Source: Humulus lupulus (Eukaryota; Streptophyta; Magnoliopsida; Rosales; Cannabaceae). Taken from it: DNA of 64,000 bases. The stretch lies in contig NC_084802.1 of the NCBI RefSeq assembly GCF_963169125.1, forward strand, positions 23,715,107 through 23,779,106, given 5' to 3'. Under the pieces are notes generated by a model. That model saw only the letters and a list, made by a program, of their open reading frames with translations, was not told the origin of the DNA and did no database searches. Positions 1-10,640 of the stretch are shown here, one piece after another; position 1 is the stretch's first letter; each line of letters starts with the position of its first letter. The position numbers and the translations under genes are program-made.

Positions 1-417
1 GTGTGTTCTTTACCTTATGTTCATTTTTATCTTCTAGTGATAAACTGTTTAAACATATCTGGTTTCTGTTCAAACAGTCTCTGTGTCCGTTTAAATATTT
101 CTGTAACAGTTCAGCAATTAATTATTTAATTTGAATAATTAAGTTGGTAATCATAAAAAACGGAATTTCAAATATATATGTGTGGAAGTATACTATCAGC
201 ATGATAATTATGAACATATTATGTAGATTTATTTTTCTATATATATGAATGATTTATACATATTAATATATATATTTATATGAATACAATTGTGTATGAA
301 TTTTACATACATATATGCGCATCTTGTATATAATTTAAGTTTAAGTTACCTTAACTTGACATTTTGAATATTACATGTAGCATGAACATTTTATATAGTA
401 ATATATATATATATATA
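1..417. other. AT-rich stretch without a recognisable gene
   Basis: Very AT-rich DNA with TA microsatellite runs (about 239-275 and 400-418). I see no conserved protein, terminal repeat or RNA gene. The switch to copia reverse-transcriptase coding sequence at about 418 is abrupt, so the 5' part of that copia element was lost by deletion or lies beyond another insertion to the left of the window. Confidence 0.5.
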
Positions 418-993
418 TGCGAATGGAAAATTTAATAGTGTCGTGATGACAAGTGGCTTCAAAATCAATGAGTGTGACAAATATGTTTATATCAAAAATA
501 CAAACGATGGATATATTATTATTTATTTGTATGTAGATGATATACTCATTTTCGGAAGCAACCAACGAATGGTGAAACCTACCAAAGATATGTTGAACTC
601 AAGGTTTGACATGATGGACATGGGACTGGCTGATGTAATTCTATGAATAAAGATTACAAGGACGCCAGTTGGACTTAGTTTGAGTCAGTCACACTATGTG
701 GACAAGATTCTTGAAAAATTTGGTAAAAATGATTATGATGTATCCAGAACATCAATTGACATAAGTCACCATCTATCCAAGAATAAAGACGACAGTGTCT
801 CCCAGGCAGAGTATGCTAGAGTGATAGGTAGTCTAATGTACTTGATGAGTTGTACAATACCAGATATTGCCTACATTGTAAGTACTTTGAGTCGATTCAC
901 GAGTAATCTAGGTGTTTCACACTGGAAGACAATTACAAGAGTACTTAGGTACTTGCGGTGTACTCCTAACTATGGATTGAACTATACCAGAGA
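418..993 (+). pseudogene. Ty1/copia reverse transcriptase fragment, left half of a split element
   Basis: The reading frame encodes the C-terminal half of a copia reverse transcriptase. The YVDDILIFG catalytic box is at about 529-555, followed by the usual [13 protein letters not shown] and [13 protein letters not shown] blocks. An in-frame TGA at 644-646 replaces a normally conserved Gly codon before IKITRT, so the gene is dead. The frame stops matching at 993, exactly where an LTR begins (TGTAATG), and resumes at 15077 after a 14-kb insertion. The 5-bp agaga at 989-993 recurs at 15077-15081. Gag, protease, integrase and the 5' LTR are absent from the window. Family assignment rests on well-known copia RT motifs; no search was possible. 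Confidence 0.9.
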
Positions 994-1854
994 TGTAATG
1001 TCCCGAATTCTCCGATTTGGTTTAATGGCGGGATTAGTAGGCCGGGAGGGCCATACTTGCTAAATTATGCCATTAAATGATAATATGCATGTTTATGTGA
1101 ATTATATTATAATATGATGTTATATGCATGCATGTGGGTCCACATTTGTATATTATGATATTTTGATAATTTGGCCCGTTAAGGGTATATTTGTGTATTT
1201 GGGTGCATAATGTGATCTGTGAATGAGATTCCATTATTATGGAGATATATTCGAGCTATTCGGCATGAGACGATCCTATATAGTGGATTAGCGGTTTTAT
1301 CATAACGGGGTCAATTATTGGGTGATAGGAATATTATCTGATGATAAATTGGGAGTATTTGAGATCAGGAGGAAATTCTGGAAGTTTTGACTATAATGTC
1401 CTCGGGGGTGTTTTCGGGACCCCGAGCACTAGGTTTTATTTGAGGTTACTTAAGCTTGAAGTAGCTTATCAGATAGAACGTACGTTAGAAAAACCTCTCG
1501 TTCTCCCTTTCGTCAGTTCGTTTTACCGTTTGAGCATTTTCAAAGAAATCTCGAGTTTTAGGAGTCGGAATCAAGCGAGGATCGAGGCATAGCGATCCTA
1601 GGAAAGATTAGAAGCTTCTTAACCGAAGGATTTGACGGAAAGTACCCCAATTAAAGTAATCGAAGTTTAAGTTTTGAGTTTTTCGAGTTTCTAAGCTTTG
1701 AATTAGATTTTGTAAATTGTTAAGTTTTCAGTTCGTTCGAACCTTGGGTTTTGAGGGATTTGGAGCATTGGTAAGCTTGAGAACTTTGAATTGATGATTG
1801 GGGAATGTTTAGGTATGAATTTGGAGGCTTTGGAGAGTTAAAAACGTGTTTGGG

Positions 1855-2025
1855 AATGGCCTAGAGTTGGGGACCACGACCCTGTTCTTGGGGTGCCGCG
1901 ACCCTGACTTGAAGAAGCAGGTGGGGCTCTTTGTGCCTGCTGGGCGCCGCGGCCCTTGCTTCAGGAAGTTCTGGGGGCCGCGGCCCAAGGTGCTAGGGCC
2001 ACAGCCCTTGCCCAGTTTTCACCCC
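1855..2025. repeat. GC-rich palindrome module in the gypsy-type LTR
   Basis: A short GC-rich island inside AT-rich LTR sequence. It repeats cores such as GGCGCCGCGGCCC, GGGCCGCGGCCC and the degenerate GTGCCGCGACCCT, separated by spacers of roughly 20-35 bp. The same kind of module, with different cores, occurs in the other LTRs of the window (see 3118-3303, 9955-10137, 45450-45620 and 54415-54540). Confidence 0.7.
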
Positions 2026-2346
2026 GTTTGCATGTTTTGACCCCGGGAACTTAGTTATAGGCCTCAGGAGTGTTCTTACTACTTGGGTTAGTTTGGATTG
2101 ATGTCCCGGAGGCTAGATATTGGTTTGGAAACCTATGTTGATCATTATTATTAATGATGTCCCGTGTTTGGTTATGATTAGGTGACCGCTAAAGGACTAA
2201 AGGTTGATCGTTCTCAAGGGTCGTTCTTTTAATCTTTCTAGCTCGAATATATGACACGCGTGATTGTAATTGAGGCATGTTGGTTGATAAATGTGGACAT
2301 GGATTGCCTATTAAATGCTAGCGAATGTTGTATACTTGTATATGTA

Positions 2347-2800
2347 CTGACTAGTCAGGGATACTGACCTAAGAGTCAGAAATGACATAGCGTCATGAAC
2401 GCAAGGCCAAATGAAGATTAGATCTAATCGATATCAGCGTTGAATGGCTCTAAGGCATTAACGCTGGACCGACCCTAAGGTCGACGAACTTATAAGCGCT
2501 TGGCTAGTCTGAGACTAGTTACTAGAGCTAGGGCCAATGGCCCAGGTGACTGTTTGTCACATGGCTAGGGAACGATGTTCCATAGTTATGACTCTAGAGT
2601 CATGAGGAAGGTTATGTTGGTGACTAATCACCATGCACCTATCCTATTTAAGCTATGAAAGGTTCACTTATCTGTTAAGCCCTGGTGACCCTATCGTCAC
2701 ATGGCTAGAGGGGGTTGTACCCACTTTTGTGACTTTTGCGACTGTCACCTATCTGTGTTTGGACTGATGGTCCTGAATGATTATTATGGTCATTGTTGAT
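2347..2800. repeat. Run of about sixteen short dyads in the gypsy-type LTR
   Basis: Closely packed short inverted repeats occupy this part of the LTR. Examples are CTGACTAGTCAG, CTGAC-6-GTCAG, ATGAC-5-GTCAT, GATTAGATCTAATC, CGACC-4-GGTCG, ACTAGTCT-1-AGACTAGT, GGGCCA-1-TGGCCC, GTGAC-5-GTCAC, GGAAC-3-GTTCC, ATGACTCTAGAGTCAT, GGTGA-4-TCACC, GTGAC-6-GTCAC and GGAC-5-GTCC (numbers are loop lengths). Most stems are 4-8 bp with loops of 0-10 bp. The related LTR at 51552 and the divergent one at 44504 have the same arrangement in the same relative place, just upstream of the conserved TGGTGCAGGTAA block. Confidence 0.8.
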
Positions 2801-2855
2801 ATTATATCATGCCATATTGTGTTTTCTTGCTGTGCCTTGGCTCATGGGTGCTATG

Positions 2856-4199
2856 TGATGAGTCTGTTTTTAGCTTAGTTTTAACATGTGTTTAGGATAA
2901 GTTTGAGTCATTTTTGGTGGAGTATGTTGCGGTATTACGCTTGTTTGGGTATGTTTTCAGGAAATAGGAGAGGAAATCGTGAAGTTTGGCAAATGACTGA
3001 AAAATCAGTTGAAATTGAGCAATTTGTGCTAAAAGTTGATAAGAAGGGAGCTGAAGACTCATTCGCGGAGAGAATTGGTGGAATTGCAATTTGGAATTGA
3101 GATTTTGGAAGAATTTTAGGGGCCGCGGCGCTTGAATGGAGAGCTGCGGCGCAAGGGAGAAACAGAAAGTGCCTAAATCCTGGAATTTTGAAGGGTCGCG
3201 GCGCCTGGGGGACGCGCCGCGGCGCTTGCTGAAGTCAGAGAGGGTCCGCGGGATAGAGGATGCGCGCCGCGGCGCCCGAATGCAAGGGCCGCGGCGCGTG
3301 TGGCTGCACGTGAATTTCGTCTTTGTTATGTTTTTTTTTAGGGTTTTGGTTTAAAAGGACGTTTTTAGAGTTAATTAGAGATTATGCAGAATTAGAGAGA
3401 AACAAGTCATTGGAGGCAGAAGAAAAACATTGAGACCTAAAGTTTGAATTCTTATTCTCTTATGTAATCTCTCTACTCATGTTTATGTTTATATTTAATT
3501 TGATTGATGTTAGTATGTCTGCTTTGAACTAATCTTTTTATTAGGGTTTTAGTGGATTCTTCTTGAAACTATGATTTCTTAATGAAATTTTTCTGAATTT
3601 CTTTCTTCTGCTGTGGATTATTTATCGTACACTTAATGCTTGTGAATGTTTGATCGTCATTTACATGTCCATATGATTTTAACCTAATCTCTGAAAAGAA
3701 AAGGATAATTATGCTATAGATAAATAATCACAATTTCATATTAGACGAAAGTACTTTTATGAGTTGTGTAGTTTAGGGATTATGTGCTTAAAGCCTGCAA
3801 TATATTGATTACCACAGAGATGAAGGGCATAGTATATTGTAGAGAATTATAGATCCTAATAAGACTATAATATATAATTATAATCTGCTACTACAACAGA
3901 ATTAAGATATCTTGAGAATTGAGTAGAAATCATAAGTGGAAAGTTGATGAAACTAAAGCCCTAACTTTTGCATCTATTAAATTAAATCAACTCTTATTAC
4001 TGCATTTATTTAAGTGTTAGTAGTTTCCTAATTTTTAGTAGTAAGTATTTTAATTGTAATCTGAAATTATTAAGTAAATCAATTAGAATTAGAGATTAAT
4101 TGTTGGTGATTAATATCAGTCTTCGTGGGATCGACACTTAACTTATCATATATTACTTGATTAGACCACGTATACTTGCGTGTTACATTTTTGCGATCA
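2856..4199 (+). repeat. 5' LTR of the Athila-type element
   Basis: 1344 bp, from TGATGAGTCTG to TTGCGATCA, almost identical to 13349-14692. It contains the GC-rich module at 3118-3303. Differences from the 3' LTR that I can see are single substitutions near 2924, 3008, 3089, 3196, 3823, 3896, 4075 and 4156. No coding sequence. Confidence 0.95.
3118..3303. repeat. GC-rich palindrome module in the Athila-type LTR
   Basis: Repeats of GCCGCGGCGC and variants (GCTGCGGCGC, GTCGCGGCGCC, CGCGCCGCGGCGC, CGCGCCGCGGCGCCC, GGCCGCGGCGCG) at roughly 20-40 bp intervals within AT-rich LTR. The same module is in the 3' LTR at 13612-13797 and again, with different spacers, in the internal region at 9955-10137. 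Confidence 0.85.
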
Positions 4200-4205
4200 A
4201 GTTTT

Positions 4206-4223
4206 TGGCGCCGTTGCTGGGGA
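4206..4223 (+). promoter_or_regulatory. Primer binding site (tRNA-Asp type)
   Basis: TGGCGCCGTTGCTGGGGA, six bases after the 5' LTR. It is complementary to the 3' end of plant tRNA-Asp with one mismatch (T for C at position 13), as known for Athila/Tat elements. This is where minus-strand cDNA synthesis would be primed. Confidence 0.88.
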
Positions 4224-4302
4224 CTGTTTTTATTAATATCAATAAGTTAATTTTTGTTCTAAATTGATTTTTTTTTAACATTTAATCCGGATCAAGGTTC
4301 TC

Positions 4303-7300
4303 TTGTGTTTCAGGACTAGTTGGTATATGCGAAGTAATAGACAAAAACAGGTTATACCAATAGACCGGGAAATTGAAAGAACGTGCAGGCAGAACCGGAA
4401 AATAAAAAGGAAATTGGAATTCACCATGGCTGATAATCTGGGAAATGGTGCTAATAATGGTCAAGGGACTACTGAGGGTCCAAGGGAGCAAGGAGCACGA
4501 ACACTGAGAGATTATGTACTTCCTACTGTTACAGGAGTGCATTCATGCATCCGACCTCCAACCATTGCTGCAAACAACTTTGAGATTAAGCCAGCCATTC
4601 TTCAGATGGTTCAAACAACTGTTCAGTTTGGAGGTATGCCGACGGAGGACCCTAATTTACACATAGCTAATTTCCTGGAGTTATGTGCTACGTTCAAGAT
4701 GAATGGGGTGAGTGATGATGCTATAAGACTGGGGCTATTCCCATTTTCATTGAGGGATAGGGCGAAAAGTTGGCTGATTTCCTTACAAGCGAATTCGATT
4801 ACTACATGGGAGGAGTTAGCTCAGAAATTCCTTGCCAAGTTCTTTCCTCCAGCAAAGGCTGCAAAGTTAAGGGGTGAGATTAATAATTTTTATCAGTTGG
4901 ATGGAGAGTCATTGTATGATTCTTGGGAGCGCTTTAAGGAGTTGCTAAGGAAGTGTCCGCACCATGGAATAGAAAAGTGGATGTTGGTGCATAATTTTTA
5001 TAATGGTTTGAACGGGACGACAAGAACAATTATAGATGCTGCGACGGGAGGTGCCTTTATGAGCAAAAGTGCTAATGAGGCATATGAGCTATTAGAGGAG
5101 ATGGCGATGAACAATTACCAATGGCCAAATGAAAGGGGGCAGCCAAAGAAGGTGGCTGGAATGATGGAAGTGGATGCCATAACCATGCTTACCGCTCAAG
5201 TAGCAACCTTGACAAAGCAATTGCAAAAGACCACACTCCCCTCTCAAGCTATGCAAGTTCAAAACTCATGTGAAGTGTGTGGTACAGCCCATCAACCAAA
5301 CCAATGCCCTGCTACAGACATGAATAATATGCCCATGGAAGAAGTCCAAGCCATAGGAAATTACCCAAGACAGCCTAACAATCCCAATTCCATGACTTAC
5401 AACCCAGCTTGGAAGAACCATCCCAATTTTTCCTGGTCTAACAACCAAAACACTCTCCAACCTTATCCTCAACCTCAGCCACCTTATATACCTACCCAAA
5501 ATAGGCCACCCTATCCACAACAATATGCACACCAAAATCCTCCACCGGGCTACTATCAACCACAAAATAGGCCACCTCCACCCATGCAAATGAAACCAGC
5601 TAAATCCCAACCTGATGTGCTTAACCAATTCATGACTGAGACTAGGGCATCCATAAGAAGTTTGGAGACTCAAATAGGGCAATTGGCTACTTTAATGACT
5701 AATAGAGCTCAAGGAAATTTGCCTAGCACTACAGAAGTTAATCCTAAAGAACAGTGCCAAGCTATTACCTTGAGGAGTGGAGCGAAATTTGAAGGGCCAA
5801 AGAAGAGCCAGTCAGTAGAAGATGAGAAGAAGTTGGATAATAAAAAGGTTACTGAAGACCTTAAGGAAGAAGAGGAGAACCCACCTGTAACTATTGAGCA
5901 TCATGTTAGAGTGCCATATCCACAAAGACTTCGCAAGCATAATTTGGATAAGCAGTTTGCAAAGTTTTTAGAGGTGTTCAAGAAGTTACACATAAATATA
6001 CCATTTGCGGAAGCATTAGAACAAATGCCAAGCTATGTAAAGTTCATGAAGGAGATTCTCTCAAATAAGAGAAAAATGGGTGATTATGAAACAGTGGCAT
6101 TAACAGAAGAATGCAGCGCAATTTTGCAACGGAAGCTTCCTCAAAAGTTGAGAGATCCTGGGAGCTTTACCATTCCATGCACTATTGGGGAGTTCGAATG
6201 TATGCATGCCCTATGTGATTTGGGGGCGAGTATTAATTTAATGCCTTTGTCTGTATTCCGAAGGCTTGGTTTGGGGGAAGCTAGGCCAACTACAGTAACA
6301 TTACAGCTGGCTGATAGATCTGTGAAGCATCCTCGTGGTACTATAGAAGATGTGTTGGTAAAGGTGGATAAGTTTATTTTTCTGGCTGATTTTATAGTAC
6401 TTGATATGGAGGAGGATGAGAATGTTCCAATTATTTTGGGGAGACCATTTTTAGCAACTGGGCAAGCATTGATTGATGTGAAAAAGGGAGAGTTGAAGCT
6501 GAGAGTTCAAGGGGAGGAAGTAGTATTTAATGTGTTTAAGGCTATGACTTATCCTAAAACAAGTGATAGTTGTTTCTCTGTTGATGTGGTCGAAGAAGTA
6601 GTGGAAAGGAAAACATTAAGGGGGGATCCTCTTGAGTTGAGTCTCACAGTTGATGATGTAGATGGTGAGGAGAATGAAGAGGTGATGAGTTACTTAACTT
6701 GGATAAAATCAGCTGAGCCTTGGAAACATAAGAAATTTGAAGAGTTGGGGGCAGGACCAGACAGACCAGTACCATCGATTCAGAAGCCACCTGTATTAGA
6801 GTTAAAGGTTTTACCAGACCACCTTCGTTATGCTTATCTTGGGGAGAAAGAGACTCTTCCAGTTATAGTCTCATCATTTCTTTCGGAGGTAGAGGAGGAG
6901 AAATTGTTGAGGGTGTTACGGGCTCATAAAATTGCTATAGGGTGGACTTTGGCTGATATAAGAGGAATTAGTCCATCAACAGTCATGCATAGAATTCTGA
7001 TGGAAGATGAGGCGAAACCGACTATCGACGCTCAAAGAAGGCTTAACCCAACAATGAAAGAAGTGGTGAGGAAAGAGATTTTGAAGTGGTTGGATGCTGG
7101 GATGATTTACCCAATTTCTGATAGTGCTTGGGTAAGCCCAGTGCAAGTGGTACCGAAAAAAGGGGGTATGACGGTGATAAAGGATGAAAGCAATGAATTG
7201 ATTCCAACTAGGACAGTGACGGGGTGGAGGATATGTATTGATTATCGGAAATTGAATAAGGCAACGAGGAAAGATCATTTTCCTTTGCCTTTCATTGATC

Positions 7301-9699
7301 AAATGTTGGATAGATTGGCGGGGCATAATTACTATTGTTTTTTAGATGGGTACTCGGGCTATCACCAGATCGTAATTGCACCGGAGGACCAAGAAAAGAC
7401 AACTTTTACGTGTCCTTATGGGACTTTTTCTTTTCGGAAGATGCCATTCGGGTTGTGTAATGCACCAGCCACGTTTCAACGGTGCATGATGGCAATATTC
7501 TCTGACATGGTTGAGAAAGGGATTGAAATTTTTATGGATGATTTTTCGGTTTATGGGTCCTCTTTTGACATGTGTTTGATGAATTTGGAGATGGTGTTGA
7601 GAAGGTGTGAGGAGTCGCATTTGGTGCTTAATTGGGAAAAGTGCCATTTTATGGTTAGTGAAGGCATTGTATTGGGGCACAAAATTTCTAAGAAAGGAAT
7701 TGAAGTGGATCGTGCCAAGATTTCCACCATAGAGAATTTGCCACCGCCAATTTCAGTTAAAGGAGTGAGGAGTTTCTTGGGCCATGCGGGGTTTTATCGG
7801 AGATTTATCAAAGACTTCTCTAAGATCTCAAAGCCGCTGTCTAACTTGTTGATGAATGGGGTTCTGTTTGATTTTAATGATGATTGTTTGGCTGCTTTCA
7901 AGACTCTCAAGGAGAAGCTCATTTCAGCGCCGATAGTATGTACTCCTAATTGGGAACTTCCATTTGAGCTTATGTGCGATGCTAGTGATTATGCGGTTGG
8001 AGCGGTTCTTGGGCAGCGAGTGGATAAGGTATTTCGAACTATATACTATGCTAGTCGGACTTTAAATGATGCTCAACTGAATTATGCAACAACGGAAAAA
8101 GAACTTCTAGCCATAGTTTATGCCTTCGACAAGTTCCGTCCATATTTGATTGGAAACAAGGTGGTAGTCTATACGGATCATTCGGCAATAAAGTATCTCA
8201 TGACTAAGAAAGATTCCAAGCCTCGTCTTATTCGGTGGATTTTGCTATTACAAGAATTTGATGTGGAAATTAAGGATAAGAAGGGTACTGAGAACTTGGT
8301 GGCTGATCATCTGTCTCGTTTAGAAGTAGGGGTAAATTCTCTTAATAAAGAAGTTCAGATTAATGATGCTTTTCCGGATGAGCAGTTGTTCGAAGTGAAT
8401 GTTGGTAAGGAGGTTCCATGGTTTGCGGACTATGTAAATTATTTGGCTGCCAAGGTTATACCCCCTGAAATGACAAGGCAACAATTAAAGAAGTTTTATT
8501 CGGAGGTGAAGCATTATTATTGGGAGGAGCCTATTCTGTACAAGCATTGCCCGGATCAAGTTATTCGTAGATGTGTTCCTGAGGAGGAAATGTTATCAAT
8601 CTTAACTCACTGTCATAGTTTGCATTGTGGTGGTCATTTTGGCGGAACAAGAACAGCTGCGAAAGTTTTGCAAAGTGGGTTTTACTGGCCTACATTATTT
8701 AAGGATGCTAATGATTTTGTCAAAAGTTGTGACCGTTATCAACGGACTGGGAACATATCAAGAAGAGATCAAATGCCGATGACCGGTATTTTGGAAGTTG
8801 AGCTATTTGACGTATGGGGGATCGACTTTATGGGACCCTTCCCATCATCGTATAATAACAAGTATATTTTGCTTGCGGTTGATTATGTTTCTAAATGGGT
8901 AGAAGCTGCAGCAACTCCTACTTGTGATGGGAAGGAAGTTATTAAATTCCTTCATAAAAATATCTTCACTCGATTTGGTACTCCAAGAGCTATTATTAGT
9001 GATCGGGGAAGTCATTTTTGCAATAAGTGGTTTACCGCTCTTTGTGCTCGTTATGGTGTTCATCATCGCAAGGCATTATTTTATCACCCAATTGCAAATG
9101 GCCAAGCTGAAGTATCGAATAGAGAAATAAAAGGTATCTTGGAAAAGACGGTAAATACTTCGAGGAAGGATTGGTCGAAAAAGCTCGATGATTCACTTTG
9201 GGCTTATCGCACGGCATTTAAAACTCCGATTGGAATGTCACCATATCGATTGGTGTTTGGTAAGGCTTGTCATCTACCAGTGGAATTGGAGCATAGAGCC
9301 TTTTGGGCTGTGAAAAAGTTGAATGTTGATCTCTTCGTGGCGGGGCAGAATAGGCTTATGGAGTTAAATGAACTTGAGGAATTCCGAAATGAAGCTTATG
9401 AGAATGCGAAGATATATAAGGAGAAATCGAAGGCTTTTCATGATAAGAAAATATTGAGGAAGGATTTTCAACCAGGTGATAAAGTTTTGCTCTTTAATTC
9501 CAGGCTTAAACTTTTTCCTGGAAAACTGAAGTCAAGATGGTATGGACCGTATACGGTAGTATTTTCACTTCCTTATGGAGCAGTACAAGTTCATAGTGAA
9601 AAGACGGGAGATTTTAAGGTGAACGGACAGAGATTGAAGCATTACTTGGAGGGACCGGTAGAGACATGTAGGACCGTGGTCGAGTTGGAATTTATTTGA
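4303..9699 (+). CDS. Athila-type gag-pol polyprotein, uninterrupted
   Basis: The 1798-codon frame has no stop or frameshift. Domains in order: retrotransposon gag (about residues 141-221); CX2CX3HX4C zinc knuckle (about 323-335); Pro/Gln/Tyr-rich linker; aspartic protease with DLGAS (639-643); reverse transcriptase with FMDD (1077-1080); RNase H starting near CDAS (1225-1228); integrase with an H-H-C-C finger (His from 1436) and a D,D35E core (D1508, D1567, E1603). Met42 (4426) is an alternative, perhaps more likely, gag start. One oddity: the finger reads CDRYQ at 1476-1480, where related elements have CDRCQ, so the last zinc ligand is Tyr1479. Products would form virus-like particles, copy the RNA and integrate the cDNA. 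The LTRs are near identical, so the element is young, but the finger change may disable integration. Confidence 0.94.
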   Translation: MCFRTSWYMRSNRQKQVIPIDREIERTCRQNRKIKRKLEFTMADNLGNGANNGQGTTEGPREQGARTLRDYVLPTVTGVHSCIRPPTIAANNFEIKPAILQMVQTTVQFGGMPTEDPNLHIANFLELCATFKMNGVSDDAIRLGLFPFSLRDRAKSWLISLQANSITTWEELAQKFLAKFFPPAKAAKLRGEINNFYQLDGESLYDSWERFKELLRKCPHHGIEKWMLVHNFYNGLNGTTRTIIDAATGGAFMSKSANEAYELLEEMAMNNYQWPNERGQPKKVAGMMEVDAITMLTAQVATLTKQLQKTTLPSQAMQVQNSCEVCGTAHQPNQCPATDMNNMPMEEVQAIGNYPRQPNNPNSMTYNPAWKNHPNFSWSNNQNTLQPYPQPQPPYIPTQNRPPYPQQYAHQNPPPGYYQPQNRPPPPMQMKPAKSQPDVLNQFMTETRASIRSLETQIGQLATLMTNRAQGNLPSTTEVNPKEQCQAITLRSGAKFEGPKKSQSVEDEKKLDNKKVTEDLKEEEENPPVTIEHHVRVPYPQRLRKHNLDKQFAKFLEVFKKLHINIPFAEALEQMPSYVKFMKEILSNKRKMGDYETVALTEECSAILQRKLPQKLRDPGSFTIPCTIGEFECMHALCDLGASINLMPLSVFRRLGLGEARPTTVTLQLADRSVKHPRGTIEDVLVKVDKFIFLADFIVLDMEEDENVPIILGRPFLATGQALIDVKKGELKLRVQGEEVVFNVFKAMTYPKTSDSCFSVDVVEEVVERKTLRGDPLELSLTVDDVDGEENEEVMSYLTWIKSAEPWKHKKFEELGAGPDRPVPSIQKPPVLELKVLPDHLRYAYLGEKETLPVIVSSFLSEVEEEKLLRVLRAHKIAIGWTLADIRGISPSTVMHRILMEDEAKPTIDAQRRLNPTMKEVVRKEILKWLDAGMIYPISDSAWVSPVQVVPKKGGMTVIKDESNELIPTRTVTGWRICIDYRKLNKATRKDHFPLPFIDQMLDRLAGHNYYCFLDGYSGYHQIVIAPEDQEKTTFTCPYGTFSFRKMPFGLCNAPATFQRCMMAIFSDMVEKGIEIFMDDFSVYGSSFDMCLMNLEMVLRRCEESHLVLNWEKCHFMVSEGIVLGHKISKKGIEVDRAKISTIENLPPPISVKGVRSFLGHAGFYRRFIKDFSKISKPLSNLLMNGVLFDFNDDCLAAFKTLKEKLISAPIVCTPNWELPFELMCDASDYAVGAVLGQRVDKVFRTIYYASRTLNDAQLNYATTEKELLAIVYAFDKFRPYLIGNKVVVYTDHSAIKYLMTKKDSKPRLIRWILLLQEFDVEIKDKKGTENLVADHLSRLEVGVNSLNKEVQINDAFPDEQLFEVNVGKEVPWFADYVNYLAAKVIPPEMTRQQLKKFYSEVKHYYWEEPILYKHCPDQVIRRCVPEEEMLSILTHCHSLHCGGHFGGTRTAAKVLQSGFYWPTLFKDANDFVKSCDRYQRTGNISRRDQMPMTGILEVELFDVWGIDFMGPFPSSYNNKYILLAVDYVSKWVEAAATPTCDGKEVIKFLHKNIFTRFGTPRAIISDRGSHFCNKWFTALCARYGVHHRKALFYHPIANGQAEVSNREIKGILEKTVNTSRKDWSKKLDDSLWAYRTAFKTPIGMSPYRLVFGKACHLPVELEHRAFWAVKKLNVDLFVAGQNRLMELNELEEFRNEAYENAKIYKEKSKAFHDKKILRKDFQPGDKVLLFNSRLKLFPGKLKSRWYGPYTVVFSLPYGAVQVHSEKTGDFKVNGQRLKHYLEGPVETCRTVVELEFI

Positions 9700-10640
9700 T
9701 CTGAAGACTAAAGCAGCGTCCGGCTAAATGACGTTAACGACAGCGCTCGTAGGAGGCATTCCTATGTTTGTTTTTAATTTTTAGTTCAGTTAGTATGTAA
9801 AAAGCATGAACAGTTTTTAGTTTAGTTGTGGTTGTATTTATTATTTTGTTTAGTTTTTAGTTTTCCTTTAAATGTAATAGAACTGTGGAAATCGTGAAAA
9901 CTATAAAAAATTAAAAAAATAATTCTTTTTTTTAAGATTTGGAATTGGGAAGATAGGGCCGCGGCGCCAGCAACAAGAGCCGCGGCCCTTGGCGAAGTCA
10001 GAGAAGGGAGGCTCGGTACTGAGGAGAGCGCCGCGGCGCCTATGGGAAGGGCCGCGGCGCTTGGCGAATTCCAGAGAGCCCAGAAGATATGCGCGCCGCA
10101 GCGCTTGAAGGGGCGCGCCGCGGCGCGCATGCGGTTCCGAAAATTAAAAAGAGGTTTCCCTCTTATTTTTTTTTCCATTCTCCCCATTTTAAAAAAATCC
10201 ATAACTCCTTTCTCCTCATTTTCTCTCTAGATTTCTTCATTCTACCCAGAAATTTTTCCCTTTTCTCTTCAATCCACATATTAATTCAGCCACAAATTTC
10301 TTCTTCTTCTCATTCCCTAATCTGAGTTTGAAATCCCTAAATCCCCAAATTTTCTTCAAGCCCTAATTTTTCAATTTCTATCAATTGGAGTGGTGATTTC
10401 ATGCTTATTTGGTGCAATTGGAGAGTTCAAGAGGAGATTATCACTGTCAAGTAAGTGTTTCTTCCAATATTCAGATTTTTTGTTGGTAATTTCTTATAAA
10501 GAAGGGATTTTTGATTGAAGAGTATAGTGGGGATTGTGTAGTATTGGTAGTGCATTGATTTGAATCTGTTTGAAAGTTATTTGGAATTGGGGAATATTGC
10601 AAAAACAGGGGAGGTGCTGTCCAAATTTTCATAGCATATT
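9700..10640 (+). other. Untranslated region between gag-pol and the second ORF, with GC-rich module
   Basis: No conserved coding sequence. 9955-10137 holds the GC-rich module (GGCCGCGGCGCC, GCCGCGGCCC, GCGCCGCGGCGCC, GGCCGCGGCGC, GCGCGCCGCGGCGCGC). It is followed by a pyrimidine-rich stretch (about 10150-10330) resembling a plant 5' leader. A splice-donor-like TCAAGTAAGTG at about 10447-10457 and an acceptor-like AAAACAG at about 10603-10609 could mark a small intron upstream of the second ORF. Promoter and intron are inference. Confidence 0.6.

Noticed and set aside
5266..7680. Minus-strand frames inside gag-pol (5266-5682, 6976-7326, 7342-7680)
   Set aside because: Shadows of the gag-pol codons on the other strand; no recognisable domain.
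10042..10325. Overlapping open frames through the GC-rich module (Arg/Ala-rich)
   Set aside because: They arise from GCCGCGGCGC repeats read in several frames and lack any conserved domain.
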